64,000 bases of DNA from JBGQOJ01 sp052119585 (GCF_052119585.1 NZ_JBGQOJ010000005.1:124001-188000), one strand, 5' to 3'; positions 34,923 to 42,902 are shown, counted from the first letter of the stretch. Numbers and translations are program-made. The notes: generated by a model not told the origin, from the letters alone.

Positions 34923-35267
34923 ATGCATTACAAGACCTTGCACCCCGAAGGCCTGAGGGACGACCTTGCTGAAGAGGTGCCGGGAACGGCGTTTGTTCCG
35001 GCGCAGGCCTGCACCAAATGCGGCGCCGGGAAAATCGCCGAGGAAACGATCTCGATCGCCTTCTGGCAAGGCATGAACCCCTGCCTGATCCGCGATATCC
35101 CCGCCCTTGTCTGCGGGGCCTGCGGCGAGGAATTCATCAGCGACCATACCGCGATGAAACTGGATCTGATGCGGGGGAACGGGTTCCGACGGGCCGATGC
35201 GGCAGAGTTCATTCAGGTGCCGGTGTTCGTGTTCAACCCCTCGGTCGCGGCGGGGCGGGGCGGGTGA
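34923..35267 (+). CDS. YgiT-type zinc-ribbon protein
   Basis: 114-residue soluble protein with two CxxC pairs (C30/C33 and C64/C67), a zinc ribbon like the N-terminal part of YgiT/MqsA proteins. ALVCGACGEEFIS is typical. The DNA-binding helix-turn-helix of MqsA antitoxins is not evident in the C-terminal third. It sits between E1 beta and two cytochrome genes and its stop overlaps the next start (GTGA). Role unknown: possibly a regulator or assembly factor for this system. Confidence 0.7.
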   Translation: MHYKTLHPEGLRDDLAEEVPGTAFVPAQACTKCGAGKIAEETISIAFWQGMNPCLIRDIPALVCGACGEEFISDHTAMKLDLMRGNGFRRADAAEFIQVPVFVFNPSVAAGRGG

Positions 35268-35806
35268 GGCGCGGGCTGGCCCTTGCCGGTCTGTGCCTGA
35301 TCGCTTCGGTGGCACTGGCGCAGGTCGGGACGAATTTTTCCTTCATGCCCGATGGCGGCAAGGAAAGCTTTGTCGCCGTCTTTGGCAGCGGGGACAAGGC
35401 CCGTACCGCGCTGACAGAAACCCATACGCCGCAGGAATGGGCTGCGCGGATCGAGGCGGAAAGCCCCGGTCTGGCACCACCCGAACGCGCCACGCTTGCG
35501 GGGTATCTGGCAATCAATACCCCGCTGGAACAACTTCTGGAACCAAAGGGGGCAGAGCAAGACATCGCCCTGCTGTTGCCCCCCGACGGCCGCGAGATCG
35601 CCGTGGCGCAATGCCAGTTCTGCCATTCGTTCTTTACCGGTTACCTGATGCAGCGGCGCGACGAAGAGGGTTGGCTCTCAACCTTCAAGTCCCCGTTCCA
35701 TAAGGAAATAAAGATGAGTGACGCGGAAAGACGGACCTTTGCCAATTACTCTGCCCTCAACATGCCGATGACATTCGACGCCGTCCCGCCAGAGCTGCGG
35801 TTCTAG
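35264..35806 (+). CDS. Exported cytochrome c, first of a paralogous pair
   Basis: 180-residue protein with signal peptide MRRGLALAGLCLIASVALAQ and a single haem motif CQFCH at residues 117-121. The start is the GTG at 35264, overlapping the stop of the zinc-ribbon gene. The haem domain is in the C-terminal half, with a helical N-terminal half. It aligns with the next protein: both have a CQxCH, a following tryptophan-containing helix and an end of the form D(A/I)xPPxLR. Likely periplasmic electron acceptor for the E1 enzyme (inference from the operon). Confidence 0.83.
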   Translation: MRRGLALAGLCLIASVALAQVGTNFSFMPDGGKESFVAVFGSGDKARTALTETHTPQEWAARIEAESPGLAPPERATLAGYLAINTPLEQLLEPKGAEQDIALLLPPDGREIAVAQCQFCHSFFTGYLMQRRDEEGWLSTFKSPFHKEIKMSDAERRTFANYSALNMPMTFDAVPPELRF

Positions 35807-35836
35807 GCTGGCGTCGCGCCCGAAAAGGAGAGAACG

Positions 35837-36367
35837 ATGTTCCGAATGGTCTTTGCCGCAGCACTTTTGTGCATCCCCACCGGTTTGCGCGCCCAAGACG
35901 ACATCTTCGATTTCGTGCCTCTGGGCGGGCGTGGAATGATCGAGGAGATGGCCCTGACCGATGCGCAGGTGTCGGACGCCTTGTCCACCGTGCAAGGCGC
36001 AGATGAATGGGACGCCGCGCTGGCGTCGGGTCTGTTGCCGGGCACGGCAGAGATGGAGGACCATCAGCGCCGGACGCTTGCCGAATATTTGGCCTATGCG
36101 GGGCCGCAACCCACCGTGGCGGACCTGCCGTGGGACGGGCGTGACATGGCGCTGGCCAAGTGCCAGTCGTGCCATATCATCACCGTCGTCGTGACGCAGG
36201 ACCGCACCCGCGAGGCATGGTTGGGCACGATGAACAAACCCAGCCACGTCGAGATTGCCCTGACCGAGGAGGAGCGCGGCCAGTTGGCGGATTATCTGGT
36301 GCTGAACGCGGGCATCGGAATCGAGGATATCCCCCCGGCGCTAAGGGCGGGGGGCGCGTCCTACTGA
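35837..36367 (+). CDS. Exported cytochrome c, second of a paralogous pair
   Basis: 176 residues, signal peptide MFRMVFAAALLCIPTGLRAQ, haem motif CQSCH at 109-113. The layout and length are those of the preceding gene product, so the pair arose by duplication. The two differ enough to suggest distinct roles, for example one bound to the enzyme and one shuttle. It has a GGAGAG ribosome site and is 30 bases downstream of its paralogue. No partner oxidase gene is adjacent. Confidence 0.83.
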   Translation: MFRMVFAAALLCIPTGLRAQDDIFDFVPLGGRGMIEEMALTDAQVSDALSTVQGADEWDAALASGLLPGTAEMEDHQRRTLAEYLAYAGPQPTVADLPWDGRDMALAKCQSCHIITVVVTQDRTREAWLGTMNKPSHVEIALTEEERGQLADYLVLNAGIGIEDIPPALRAGGASY

Positions 36368-36412
36368 CCGGGTCCAGACACGGCTGACCTGACCCGCAGA
36401 GGAGCCTGCGCC

Positions 36413-37825
36413 ATGTCTTTCACCTCGCCCGGATTTTTTCTTTTCCTGCCTGTGGTCCTGCTGGGCTTTGCGCTGTTGCCGACGCGCGGGCGGGTGGTCT
36501 GGCTGATCCTTGCCAGCCTTGCGTTCTACGGGGGCGTCGCGCCGTCCGATCTGGCCTATCTCGGGGGGGTGGCTGTGGTCGGGCTGGGGGCGGGGCTGGG
36601 GGCCGGACGGGCCGCAACAGACAGCGCCCGCAAGGTTTGGGTGCGGTCGGGGGCGGGCCTTTTGATCGCGGCGCTGGTCGTGCTGAAGTTTCACGATGCA
36701 CTTCTTCCGAACATTGGTCTGCGCCCCTTGGCCTCTGGTCCGCCTGCGGGGTATTCGTTCTATACGTTCATGGTCGTGGCGCATCTGCTGGACATCGGAC
36801 GCGGCAAAATCGCGCCGCCTGCGCCCGCGCACTATCTGCTCTATGTCACATGGTTTCCGAAAATCCTTGCAGGGCCGATAGAGCGGTCCACAAGGTTCAT
36901 TCCGCAGATCCCGCAGGCCCTGCGCCCGCGCCCCGATCTGGCGCTTGGGGGGGCGGTTCTGGTCCTTGGCGGGTTGATCAAAAAGCTGGTGATTGCCGAC
37001 AATCTGGCCCCCGTGGTCGATGCGGCCTTTGCCATTCCGGCCTATGCGGCCCCGCTGGACCTGATCATCGCCGCCTATTTCTTTGCCTTCCAGATCTATT
37101 GCGATTTCTCGGGGTATAGCGACATCGCGATCGGGCTGTCGGCGTTGTTCGGGCTGGCCCTTAGCCGGAATTTCCACCATGCTTACCTGTCACAAACCGT
37201 GTCCGGCTTTTGGTCGGACCGCTGGCACATCACCCTGGGCGCGTGGTTTCGCGACTATGTCTATGTCCCGCTTGGTGGCAGCCACAAGGGCGTGATCCGG
37301 CAGGTGATAAACCTGATGTTCGTCTTTGCGATCAGCGGCCTTTGGCATGCGGGGCTTGGCTATGGCGTGGGCTGGGGGTTTCTGGTCTGGGGGCTGCTGA
37401 ACGGGCTGTATGTCTCGGTCGGTGTGGTGGGGCGGCGGATCACGACATCCCCCATCGGCGGGACAAGCCGCATCATGGCCGTCCTGCGTGTGCTTTTGAC
37501 ATTTCACCTGATCGGGCTTTCCTGGGTGTTTTTCCGTGCCGAAACGCTGGCCGATGCCACTACCATCCTGACCCGCATCTGGCAGGCGCTGCCCAGCCTT
37601 CCGGCGCTGGTGCCGCACTATCCGTTCAGCGCGGATCATAGGCTTGGGGCGGCCCTGATCCTTGGGCTGCTGGCGGTCGAGCTGGCGTCCGAACGCACGC
37701 CCCTGTCCGAGCGTCTGGCGCAATGGCCCCGCGCCGCGCGGTGGGCGGTCTGGTATGCGGGGCTGGCATTGGTTCTGGTGCTGGGGCGCTGGCAGGGCGA
37801 CGGTTTCATCTACATGCAATTCTGA
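36413..37825 (+). CDS. MBOAT family O-acyltransferase, AlgI-like
   Basis: 470-residue membrane protein with about ten to twelve segments. The MBOAT blocks WFPKILAGPIERS, YCDFSGYSDIAIG, FWSDRWHITLGAWFRDYVYVPLGG (in pieces) and the catalytic-histidine region ISGLWHAGLGYG are present. AlgI-type proteins carry acetyl groups from cytoplasmic acetyl-CoA across the membrane for polysaccharide O-acetylation. It has no own FNR box and lies 45 bases after the cytochrome pair, so it is probably in the same transcript. Target polymer unknown. Confidence 0.88.
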   Translation: MSFTSPGFFLFLPVVLLGFALLPTRGRVVWLILASLAFYGGVAPSDLAYLGGVAVVGLGAGLGAGRAATDSARKVWVRSGAGLLIAALVVLKFHDALLPNIGLRPLASGPPAGYSFYTFMVVAHLLDIGRGKIAPPAPAHYLLYVTWFPKILAGPIERSTRFIPQIPQALRPRPDLALGGAVLVLGGLIKKLVIADNLAPVVDAAFAIPAYAAPLDLIIAAYFFAFQIYCDFSGYSDIAIGLSALFGLALSRNFHHAYLSQTVSGFWSDRWHITLGAWFRDYVYVPLGGSHKGVIRQVINLMFVFAISGLWHAGLGYGVGWGFLVWGLLNGLYVSVGVVGRRITTSPIGGTSRIMAVLRVLLTFHLIGLSWVFFRAETLADATTILTRIWQALPSLPALVPHYPFSADHRLGAALILGLLAVELASERTPLSERLAQWPRAARWAVWYAGLALVLVLGRWQGDGFIYMQF

Positions 37826-37833
37826 GGGCGGTC

Positions 37834-38805
37834 ATGAAAACCAAAGGTATCCCCCCCGTCTGGCGTCCCGACCTGATCGCGCTGTTCGTGCTGATCGGGG
37901 CGGTGATCTATGGCCTGATCTTTGCCGTAGCCGAGGGGTTGACCTATCGCTATGGCGACCGGAACCCGTTTTTCCGCATCCTCACAGCGGAAGCCCGGCA
38001 ATTCGACCTTGTGATCCTTGGCGCGTCCCACGCGATGCCGCTGGGTTTTGAAGGGCCGCGCCGGCAGATCGAACAGGCGACAGGGGCCAGCACCCTAACT
38101 CTTGCGGCGACGGGTGCGGGCCCCTTTGTGCAGCGCCTGATCGCAGAGCGGTATTTCACAGACCATCAGGCCCGCGCGGTTCTGATTGTTGTGGACAGTT
38201 TCGGTTTCACCGCGCCGACGTGGAACGAGGACCGGATCGGCGACGCCGACCTGCTGCCGCGCACGCCATGGGACGCGGCGCTGCTGCGGATGTTCTGGCG
38301 GGCGACCGCGCGCGGGCTGCCGTTTGCGACGGTGGCCGATTACGCCAGCGGGTTTTCCAAGATCAACACCCGCGACCGGCTGACCCCCGACACATGGGAG
38401 GGCGAGGCGAAATTCACACGCTCTGCGCGGCCCTCTGCCTTGGCCGACCGGCAGCGGATCGAGTATCTTTACCCCGCGGTTCCGAACGACGCGACCCTTG
38501 CGCGTTACCTTCAGGATCTTGTGGCGGTCGTCCGGCTTGCCAAGGCCGAAGGCGCGCGTGTTGTCGTCGTTCGCCCGCCCGTACCGGCCCGCTTTGCCGC
38601 ACTGATTCCGCACAAGGAAGTCTTCGCCGAACGGCTTTCTGGCGTGCTGGGGCCAGAGGGCATAAAAGTTCATGATTTCAGTGGCATATTGCCTGATCCT
38701 AAAGTGTATTTCGACACCGACCACCTGAATGAAACCGGTGTGGCGCACTGGCTGGATATGGGTCTTCTGGATGTGGTGAACGCCGGTCTGACAGGCGCGG
38801 AATGA
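37834..38805 (+). CDS. SGNH-like membrane-anchored acetyltransferase/esterase
   Basis: 323-residue protein with one N-terminal membrane segment (LIALFVLIGAVIYGLIFAVAEG) and an extracytoplasmic SGNH-like domain. LVILGASHAMP resembles block I with the nucleophile serine, and DTDHLNETG provides the Asp-x-x-His pair at the end. Such proteins act with MBOAT partners to acetylate surface polysaccharides. The ATG at 37834 is eight bases after the MBOAT stop. Assignment rests on the motifs and the neighbour. Confidence 0.72.
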   Translation: MKTKGIPPVWRPDLIALFVLIGAVIYGLIFAVAEGLTYRYGDRNPFFRILTAEARQFDLVILGASHAMPLGFEGPRRQIEQATGASTLTLAATGAGPFVQRLIAERYFTDHQARAVLIVVDSFGFTAPTWNEDRIGDADLLPRTPWDAALLRMFWRATARGLPFATVADYASGFSKINTRDRLTPDTWEGEAKFTRSARPSALADRQRIEYLYPAVPNDATLARYLQDLVAVVRLAKAEGARVVVVRPPVPARFAALIPHKEVFAERLSGVLGPEGIKVHDFSGILPDPKVYFDTDHLNETGVAHWLDMGLLDVVNAGLTGAE

Positions 38806-38823
38806 CCGCCCGCAGGGCCGATG

Positions 38824-38837
38824 TTGACTGTGGTCAA
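38824..38837. promoter_or_regulatory. FNR-type box 6
   Basis: TTGACTGTGGTCAA, exact FNR match, 79 bases before the BON protein start and just after the end of the SGNH gene. Confidence 0.75.
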
Positions 38838-38916
38838 TGCGAATCCGCGCCCCCCTGACCACAGTACCGGCATCATCAACTGTCGCGCCTTGGCGCGCAT
38901 ACCAAGGGAGAATGAA

Positions 38917-39567
38917 ATGCTTGATACTGATCTGAGACAGAGTGTCGTGGACGAGTTGGAATTTGAACCGAGTCTGGATGCCGCGAACATCGGGGTCGCC
39001 GTCGACGAGGGCGTTGTCACCCTGACAGGCCATGTCGAAACCTATGCGGAAAAGATGACGGCAGAGCGGATCACCTCGCATGTCAAAGGCGTGAAAGGCA
39101 TTGCGCAAGAGATCGAAGTGCGCCCCGTTGGTACTCATTTGACGGCCGATGACGAGATCGCCAAACGCATCGTCAACGTCTTGCGCTGGAATACATCGGT
39201 GCCGCAGGATGCGATCAAGATCAAAGTGACCAAAGGCTGGGTGCAGTTGTCTGGCACCGTCGAATGGCATTTCCAGCGGGATGCGGCGGCGCGGGCGTTG
39301 CAGGGCATGGCAGGGGTGACCGGGGTCACCAACGCGATCCTGATCAGCCCCAAGGCCAACGCCAGCGATGTGCGCGAGCGGATCGAGAAGGCGCTGAAGC
39401 GCGACGCCGAGGTTGAAGCCGCTGCCATCAAGATTTCGGTTGTCGATGGCACGGTGACCTTGGATGGCAAGGTGCACAGCCTGTCCGAACGCCGCGCGGC
39501 AGAGCGTGCGGCCTGGGCCGCTCCGGGCGTGCGCAACGTCACCGATCATCTGTCGATCACCGGATAG
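38917..39567 (+). CDS. Triple BON domain protein
   Basis: 216-residue protein with three consecutive BON domains (about residues 5-70, 78-145 and 150-216), each with the pattern of a helix, a VxVxxGxVTLxG strand pair and a conserved glycine. No signal peptide is seen, so it is probably cytoplasmic, like related stress BON proteins. BON domains bind phospholipid or other ligands. The ATG at 38917 follows AGGGAG. Monocistronic with its own FNR box and terminator. Confidence 0.88.
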   Translation: MLDTDLRQSVVDELEFEPSLDAANIGVAVDEGVVTLTGHVETYAEKMTAERITSHVKGVKGIAQEIEVRPVGTHLTADDEIAKRIVNVLRWNTSVPQDAIKIKVTKGWVQLSGTVEWHFQRDAAARALQGMAGVTGVTNAILISPKANASDVRERIEKALKRDAEVEAAAIKISVVDGTVTLDGKVHSLSERRAAERAAWAAPGVRNVTDHLSITG

Positions 39568-39581
39568 AACGATGGCAAAAA

Positions 39582-39616
39582 GCCCCCCGATGCGCAGGGC
39601 GTCGGGGGGCCTTTTC
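39582..39616 (+). terminator. Terminator after the BON gene
   Basis: Nine-base stem GCCCCCCGA / TCGGGGGGC followed by CTTTT. It may serve the convergent CBS gene from the other side as well. Confidence 0.8.
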
Positions 39617-39639
39617 ATGCGCGAAGGGGGGAACAGGGC

Positions 39640-40059
39640 TTAGGCGTGATGATCGCTGACCGCCTGGATCAGTTCGCCGGACAGATCGTGCCCGACAGAA
39701 TGGGACACATCGCCGATGCTCAGCATCCCGACCATGCGCTTTTTGCCGTCCAGAACCGGCATCCGCCGGATTTTCTTTTGGTCCATCAGGTGGATCGCGT
39801 CCTCGACCGTCTGGTGGGTCTGGCAATAGATGATGCCCGGCGTCATCACGTCCCTGGCCAGTGTCTTTTTCATATCGCGCCCTTCGGCCACGACCCGCAG
39901 CGCCAGATCACGGTCGGTGATCATGCCGATCAGCTTGTCGTTCTCGCCCACGGGCACCGACCCGATGTCGTCCTTTTTCATGATGGCCGCGACATCGGAC
40001 ACCGGCGTGTCCGCGCTGACCCATTGCGCCTTCTTGTGCATTGCCTTTGAGATTTCCAT
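39640..40059 (-). CDS. Double CBS domain protein, Hrp1-like
   Basis: 139-residue protein made of two CBS domains: VSADTPVSDVAAIMKKDDIGSVPV (in pieces) and VMTPGIIYCQTHQTVEDAIHLMDQKKIRRMPVLD. Such small CBS proteins bind adenine nucleotides or report energy state; Hrp1 (Rv2626c) of the DosR regulon has the same form. GGAGG before the ATG at 40059 picks this start. It follows the PRPP synthetase gene by 83 bases on the same strand, so both should be driven by FNR box 7. Confidence 0.88.
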   Translation of the reverse strand: MEISKAMHKKAQWVSADTPVSDVAAIMKKDDIGSVPVGENDKLIGMITDRDLALRVVAEGRDMKKTLARDVMTPGIIYCQTHQTVEDAIHLMDQKKIRRMPVLDGKKRMVGMLSIGDVSHSVGHDLSGELIQAVSDHHA

Positions 40060-40142
40060 GGTATCCTCCGTCTGGTTTCTGGTGCTGACCAGGTGTTGCA
40101 CCGCATCATTCCGCACTGCGGCCGTTTGCGCATTGATCCCGC

Positions 40143-41129
40143 TCAACGGGTGTTGCCGGTCGGGTCCAGAACGGGGCTGATCGACTGGCCCAGAGACAGC
40201 CGCAGAATGGTCTGCGCGATCTCTTGTGCGACGGATACGCCGACCAGCTGGTCGCCCAGAACAGCCCGCGCCGGACCAAGACCCGCCGCCGCATCGGTCA
40301 GCGTCACCGTGTCGATCGCCGGATCATCCAATGTGTCGATCCCCTCGGGGGTCAGCATCGCGTGGGTTGCGATCAGATGCACCTGCGAGGCACCGTGTTC
40401 GCGGCAGGCCCGCGCGGCGCGCAGCATGGTGCCGCCGCCGACGATCATGTCGTCCACGATCCAGACAGAGCGTCCCATGACATCACCGGCGAACAGGCTA
40501 CCGGATACAACACCCTCGCTGCGGCGCTTTTCCATAAAGCCGAAATCAAAGCTCCGCTCGGATGTTTCGGTCAGGGCCTCGCGCAGAAGCTGGGCGCGTT
40601 TGATGCCGCCGCCGTCAGGCGACACGATCGCAATGGGGGCCTCGTCGGCGCGGGCAAGGATTTGCGCGGTGAACAGGCGGCGCGTGTCCAGATGCACCGT
40701 CTGGCAGCGAAAGGCGTTCTGGAACGCGGCATGGTTGTGAACGTCCAGCGTCACGACGCAATCGGTGCCCATCGCCTCGAACAGGGCGGCGACATAGCGC
40801 GTGGTCACCGGGTCGCGGGGTTTGGTCTGCCGGTCTTTGCGCGAATAGGCCAGATAGGGCACGATCGCCGTCACCCGCGCGGCACCGTTCTCGCGGCAGG
40901 TCGCCAGAAACATCAGCAGGCGGCACAGCTTGTCATTGGCCGACATCCCCGGTTCGCCATAAAGCGAATGCAGGACATAGACGTCCTTGCCGCGTACGCT
41001 GAGCAGGGGGCGGGCCTTGTGCTCTCCGCCGCTGAATTCGCGCTCTTCATGCAGGGCAAGGGGAAACCCGCCCGCATGTGCAACGGCGCGTCCCAGATCT
41101 GCGGAATGGTTGAGGCTGAAGAATATCAT
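40143..41129 (-). CDS. prs: Ribose-phosphate pyrophosphokinase-like protein
   Basis: 328-residue PRPP synthetase homologue: EFSGGEHKARPLLSVRGKDVYVLHS at the front (in pieces), YLAYSRKDRQTKPRDPVT for the flexible catalytic loop region, and PRPP-binding VDDMIVGGGTML. PRPP feeds nucleotide, histidine and NAD synthesis. The sequence differs clearly from ordinary housekeeping Prs, so it is probably an extra, stress-linked copy. The start is uncertain: an ATG at 41165 is in frame but falls on the edge of FNR box 7, so I prefer 41129. Confidence 0.82.
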   Translation of the reverse strand: MIFFSLNHSADLGRAVAHAGGFPLALHEEREFSGGEHKARPLLSVRGKDVYVLHSLYGEPGMSANDKLCRLLMFLATCRENGAARVTAIVPYLAYSRKDRQTKPRDPVTTRYVAALFEAMGTDCVVTLDVHNHAAFQNAFRCQTVHLDTRRLFTAQILARADEAPIAIVSPDGGGIKRAQLLREALTETSERSFDFGFMEKRRSEGVVSGSLFAGDVMGRSVWIVDDMIVGGGTMLRAARACREHGASQVHLIATHAMLTPEGIDTLDDPAIDTVTLTDAAAGLGPARAVLGDQLVGVSVAQEIAQTILRLSLGQSISPVLDPTGNTR

Positions 41130-41164
41130 AACCGCGATCTTTGCGTCGGACGGGCTGCGCGTCA

Positions 41165-41178
41165 TTGACGTCGGTCAA
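41165..41178. promoter_or_regulatory. FNR-type box 7
   Basis: TTGACGTCGGTCAA, exact FNR match between the divergent prs-CBS and nitroreductase-kinase units; 53 bases before the nitroreductase start and 35 before the preferred prs start. Confidence 0.75.
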
Positions 41179-41231
41179 TGACGCGCCTGCTTGCCCGGAC
41201 CGATGATGAAAGAGGAGTGAAGGAGGACGGT

Positions 41232-41867
41232 ATGGGACGCATTTCAATGTCGCGACGCCTGTTTCTGGGCGCGACTGGTCTGGCCACGGGCATCGGTCAT
41301 GTGCTGGCGGGCAGCGCAATGGCGCAAGAGGTGGAACGGACCGTGACAGAGGCGCTGATGAAGCGCCGCTCGACCCGCAGCTTTGCCCCCGATCCGATTG
41401 AGACGCAGACGCTTCTGGCGCTGCTCTGGGCGGCGTTCGGGATCAACAGGCCCGACAGCGGGCTTCATACCGCGCCATCCTGGCGCGGCTCTGCCGAGAC
41501 GCTGATCTATGTGGCCGACGCGGCAGGTGTGCATTCCTACGACCCCGCGACCAACACCCTGGACACCATCCTGACCGAGGATATTCGCGCGGTCCTGTCC
41601 ACCCAGCCCTTTGTGCGGACCGCGCCGATGGCGCTGATCCTTGTCGCGGACCTGCTGAAAATGGCAGAGGCGGGGGCGGATGCGAAGCGCATCTATGCCC
41701 ATGTCGACACCGCGATCGTGGGGCAGAATGTCTATCTGTTCTGCGCCGCGAACGGGCTGGGCACCTGTCTTGTGGGCGGGGCCGACGCGCCCGCGATTTC
41801 GCAGGCGTTGGGCCTGGATGCCACGAAGCTTGTGACCTTCGTGCAGCCGGTCGGGCGACCTGCATGA
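41232..41867 (+). CDS. Tat-exported nitroreductase family protein
   Basis: 211-residue FMN-type nitroreductase of the SagB-like branch. ALMKRRSTRSFAPDPIE is the conserved flavin-binding start and NGLGTCLVGG lies near the end. The N-terminus SMSRRLFLGATGLATGIGHVLAGSAMAQ (in pieces) is a Tat signal with the twin arginines in SRRLFLG, so a folded flavoprotein is exported. AGGAGG precedes the ATG at 41232; a longer reading from 41178 lacks a ribosome site. Overlaps the next kinase gene by four bases. Confidence 0.85.
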   Translation: MGRISMSRRLFLGATGLATGIGHVLAGSAMAQEVERTVTEALMKRRSTRSFAPDPIETQTLLALLWAAFGINRPDSGLHTAPSWRGSAETLIYVADAAGVHSYDPATNTLDTILTEDIRAVLSTQPFVRTAPMALILVADLLKMAEAGADAKRIYAHVDTAIVGQNVYLFCAANGLGTCLVGGADAPAISQALGLDATKLVTFVQPVGRPA

Positions 41868-42895
41868 AGGGCCATGTGGCGGCTGCGGACGGGCCTGCGC
41901 GTCCGGTGACACTGGATGAAAAACTGGCCCTTCTGGCCCGCGCCTTTCCGGGGGCGACCCGCATCGAGACCCACACCGCCTTTGTCTTTCTGACCGCCGA
42001 CCGGGCGTTGAAAATCAAGAAACCCATCGCGTTGGATTTCCTCGATCACCGCAGTCTGGCCGCCCGCGAACATGCCTGCACCGAGGAATTACGCCTGAAT
42101 CGGCAGTTGGCGGGGGACGATGTCTATCTGGGGCTGGAACCGGTTGTCATCGGCGCGGGCGGGCAACTTGCGCTTGGCGGTGATGGCCGGGTTGTGGATT
42201 GGCTGGTCGTGATGCGCCGCCTTCCGGCGACGCGCATTCTGGACGAAGTGCTGAAGGCCGGAAAACAGCCAAGCCGCGCCAGAATTACCGATGTCGCCGC
42301 ACGATTGGTCCGCTTTTATCGGGAACGGCAGGGGGAACCGGCCAGACCGGGCGTCTATCAAAAGCATCTGACGGCCGAAAGCGCGGTCAACACGGCCCAT
42401 CTTGCGGATATGACGCAGTATCTTGGCGGCATCGACGCTATGGGGCCGGCAACGCGGGCCGAGGCGATGATCGCAGGCCATGCCCCCGAGATTGCACAGC
42501 GCGACACCGCCCGCCTGATCATCGAGGGGCACGGCGATCTGCGCCCTGAACATGTCTGCCTGACATCGCCGCCGGTGATCTTTGACCGGATAGAGTTCGC
42601 GTCTGAGATGCTGATGATCGATATCTTCGACGAGGTGAACTACCTTGGCCTTGAATGCGCGATGCTGGGCGCGCCCTGGATCGGCGAGATGGTTCTGGCG
42701 GCCATGGAAAAGGCGGGCTTTGCGGCCCCCTCGGACGGTTTGATGAAGGCCTATACCGTGTTTCGCTGCATGACGCGAGCGCGGCTGTCGATTGACCATC
42801 TGAGAGAGCGGCACCCGCGAAAGCCTGAAAAATGGCCGCGTCAGGCACAGGCCTATCTGGCCCGTGCGACGCAGATTCTGGGCGGGCAGGGCTGA
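41864..42895 (+). CDS. APH-like kinase, single domain
   Basis: 343-residue protein resembling the N-terminal domain of the bifunctional kinase encoded at 30923-32461: the shared opening THTAFVFLTADRALKIKKP matches THGALVFLAGDTALKIKRA there, and catalytic HGDLRPEHV followed by FDRIEF mirrors HGDLHLRNL and FDALEF. The P-loop domain is missing. Coupled by ATGA to the exported nitroreductase gene. Substrate unknown; the two proteins may form a family branch linked to low-oxygen stress. Confidence 0.8.
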   Translation: MKGHVAAADGPARPVTLDEKLALLARAFPGATRIETHTAFVFLTADRALKIKKPIALDFLDHRSLAAREHACTEELRLNRQLAGDDVYLGLEPVVIGAGGQLALGGDGRVVDWLVVMRRLPATRILDEVLKAGKQPSRARITDVAARLVRFYRERQGEPARPGVYQKHLTAESAVNTAHLADMTQYLGGIDAMGPATRAEAMIAGHAPEIAQRDTARLIIEGHGDLRPEHVCLTSPPVIFDRIEFASEMLMIDIFDEVNYLGLECAMLGAPWIGEMVLAAMEKAGFAAPSDGLMKAYTVFRCMTRARLSIDHLRERHPRKPEKWPRQAQAYLARATQILGGQG

Positions 42896-42902
42896 ACCTG
42901 CC

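Noticed and set aside
34923..35267. MqsA-type antitoxin with a toxin partner
   Set aside because: Only the zinc ribbon is seen; there is no helix-turn-helix and no toxin gene on either side.
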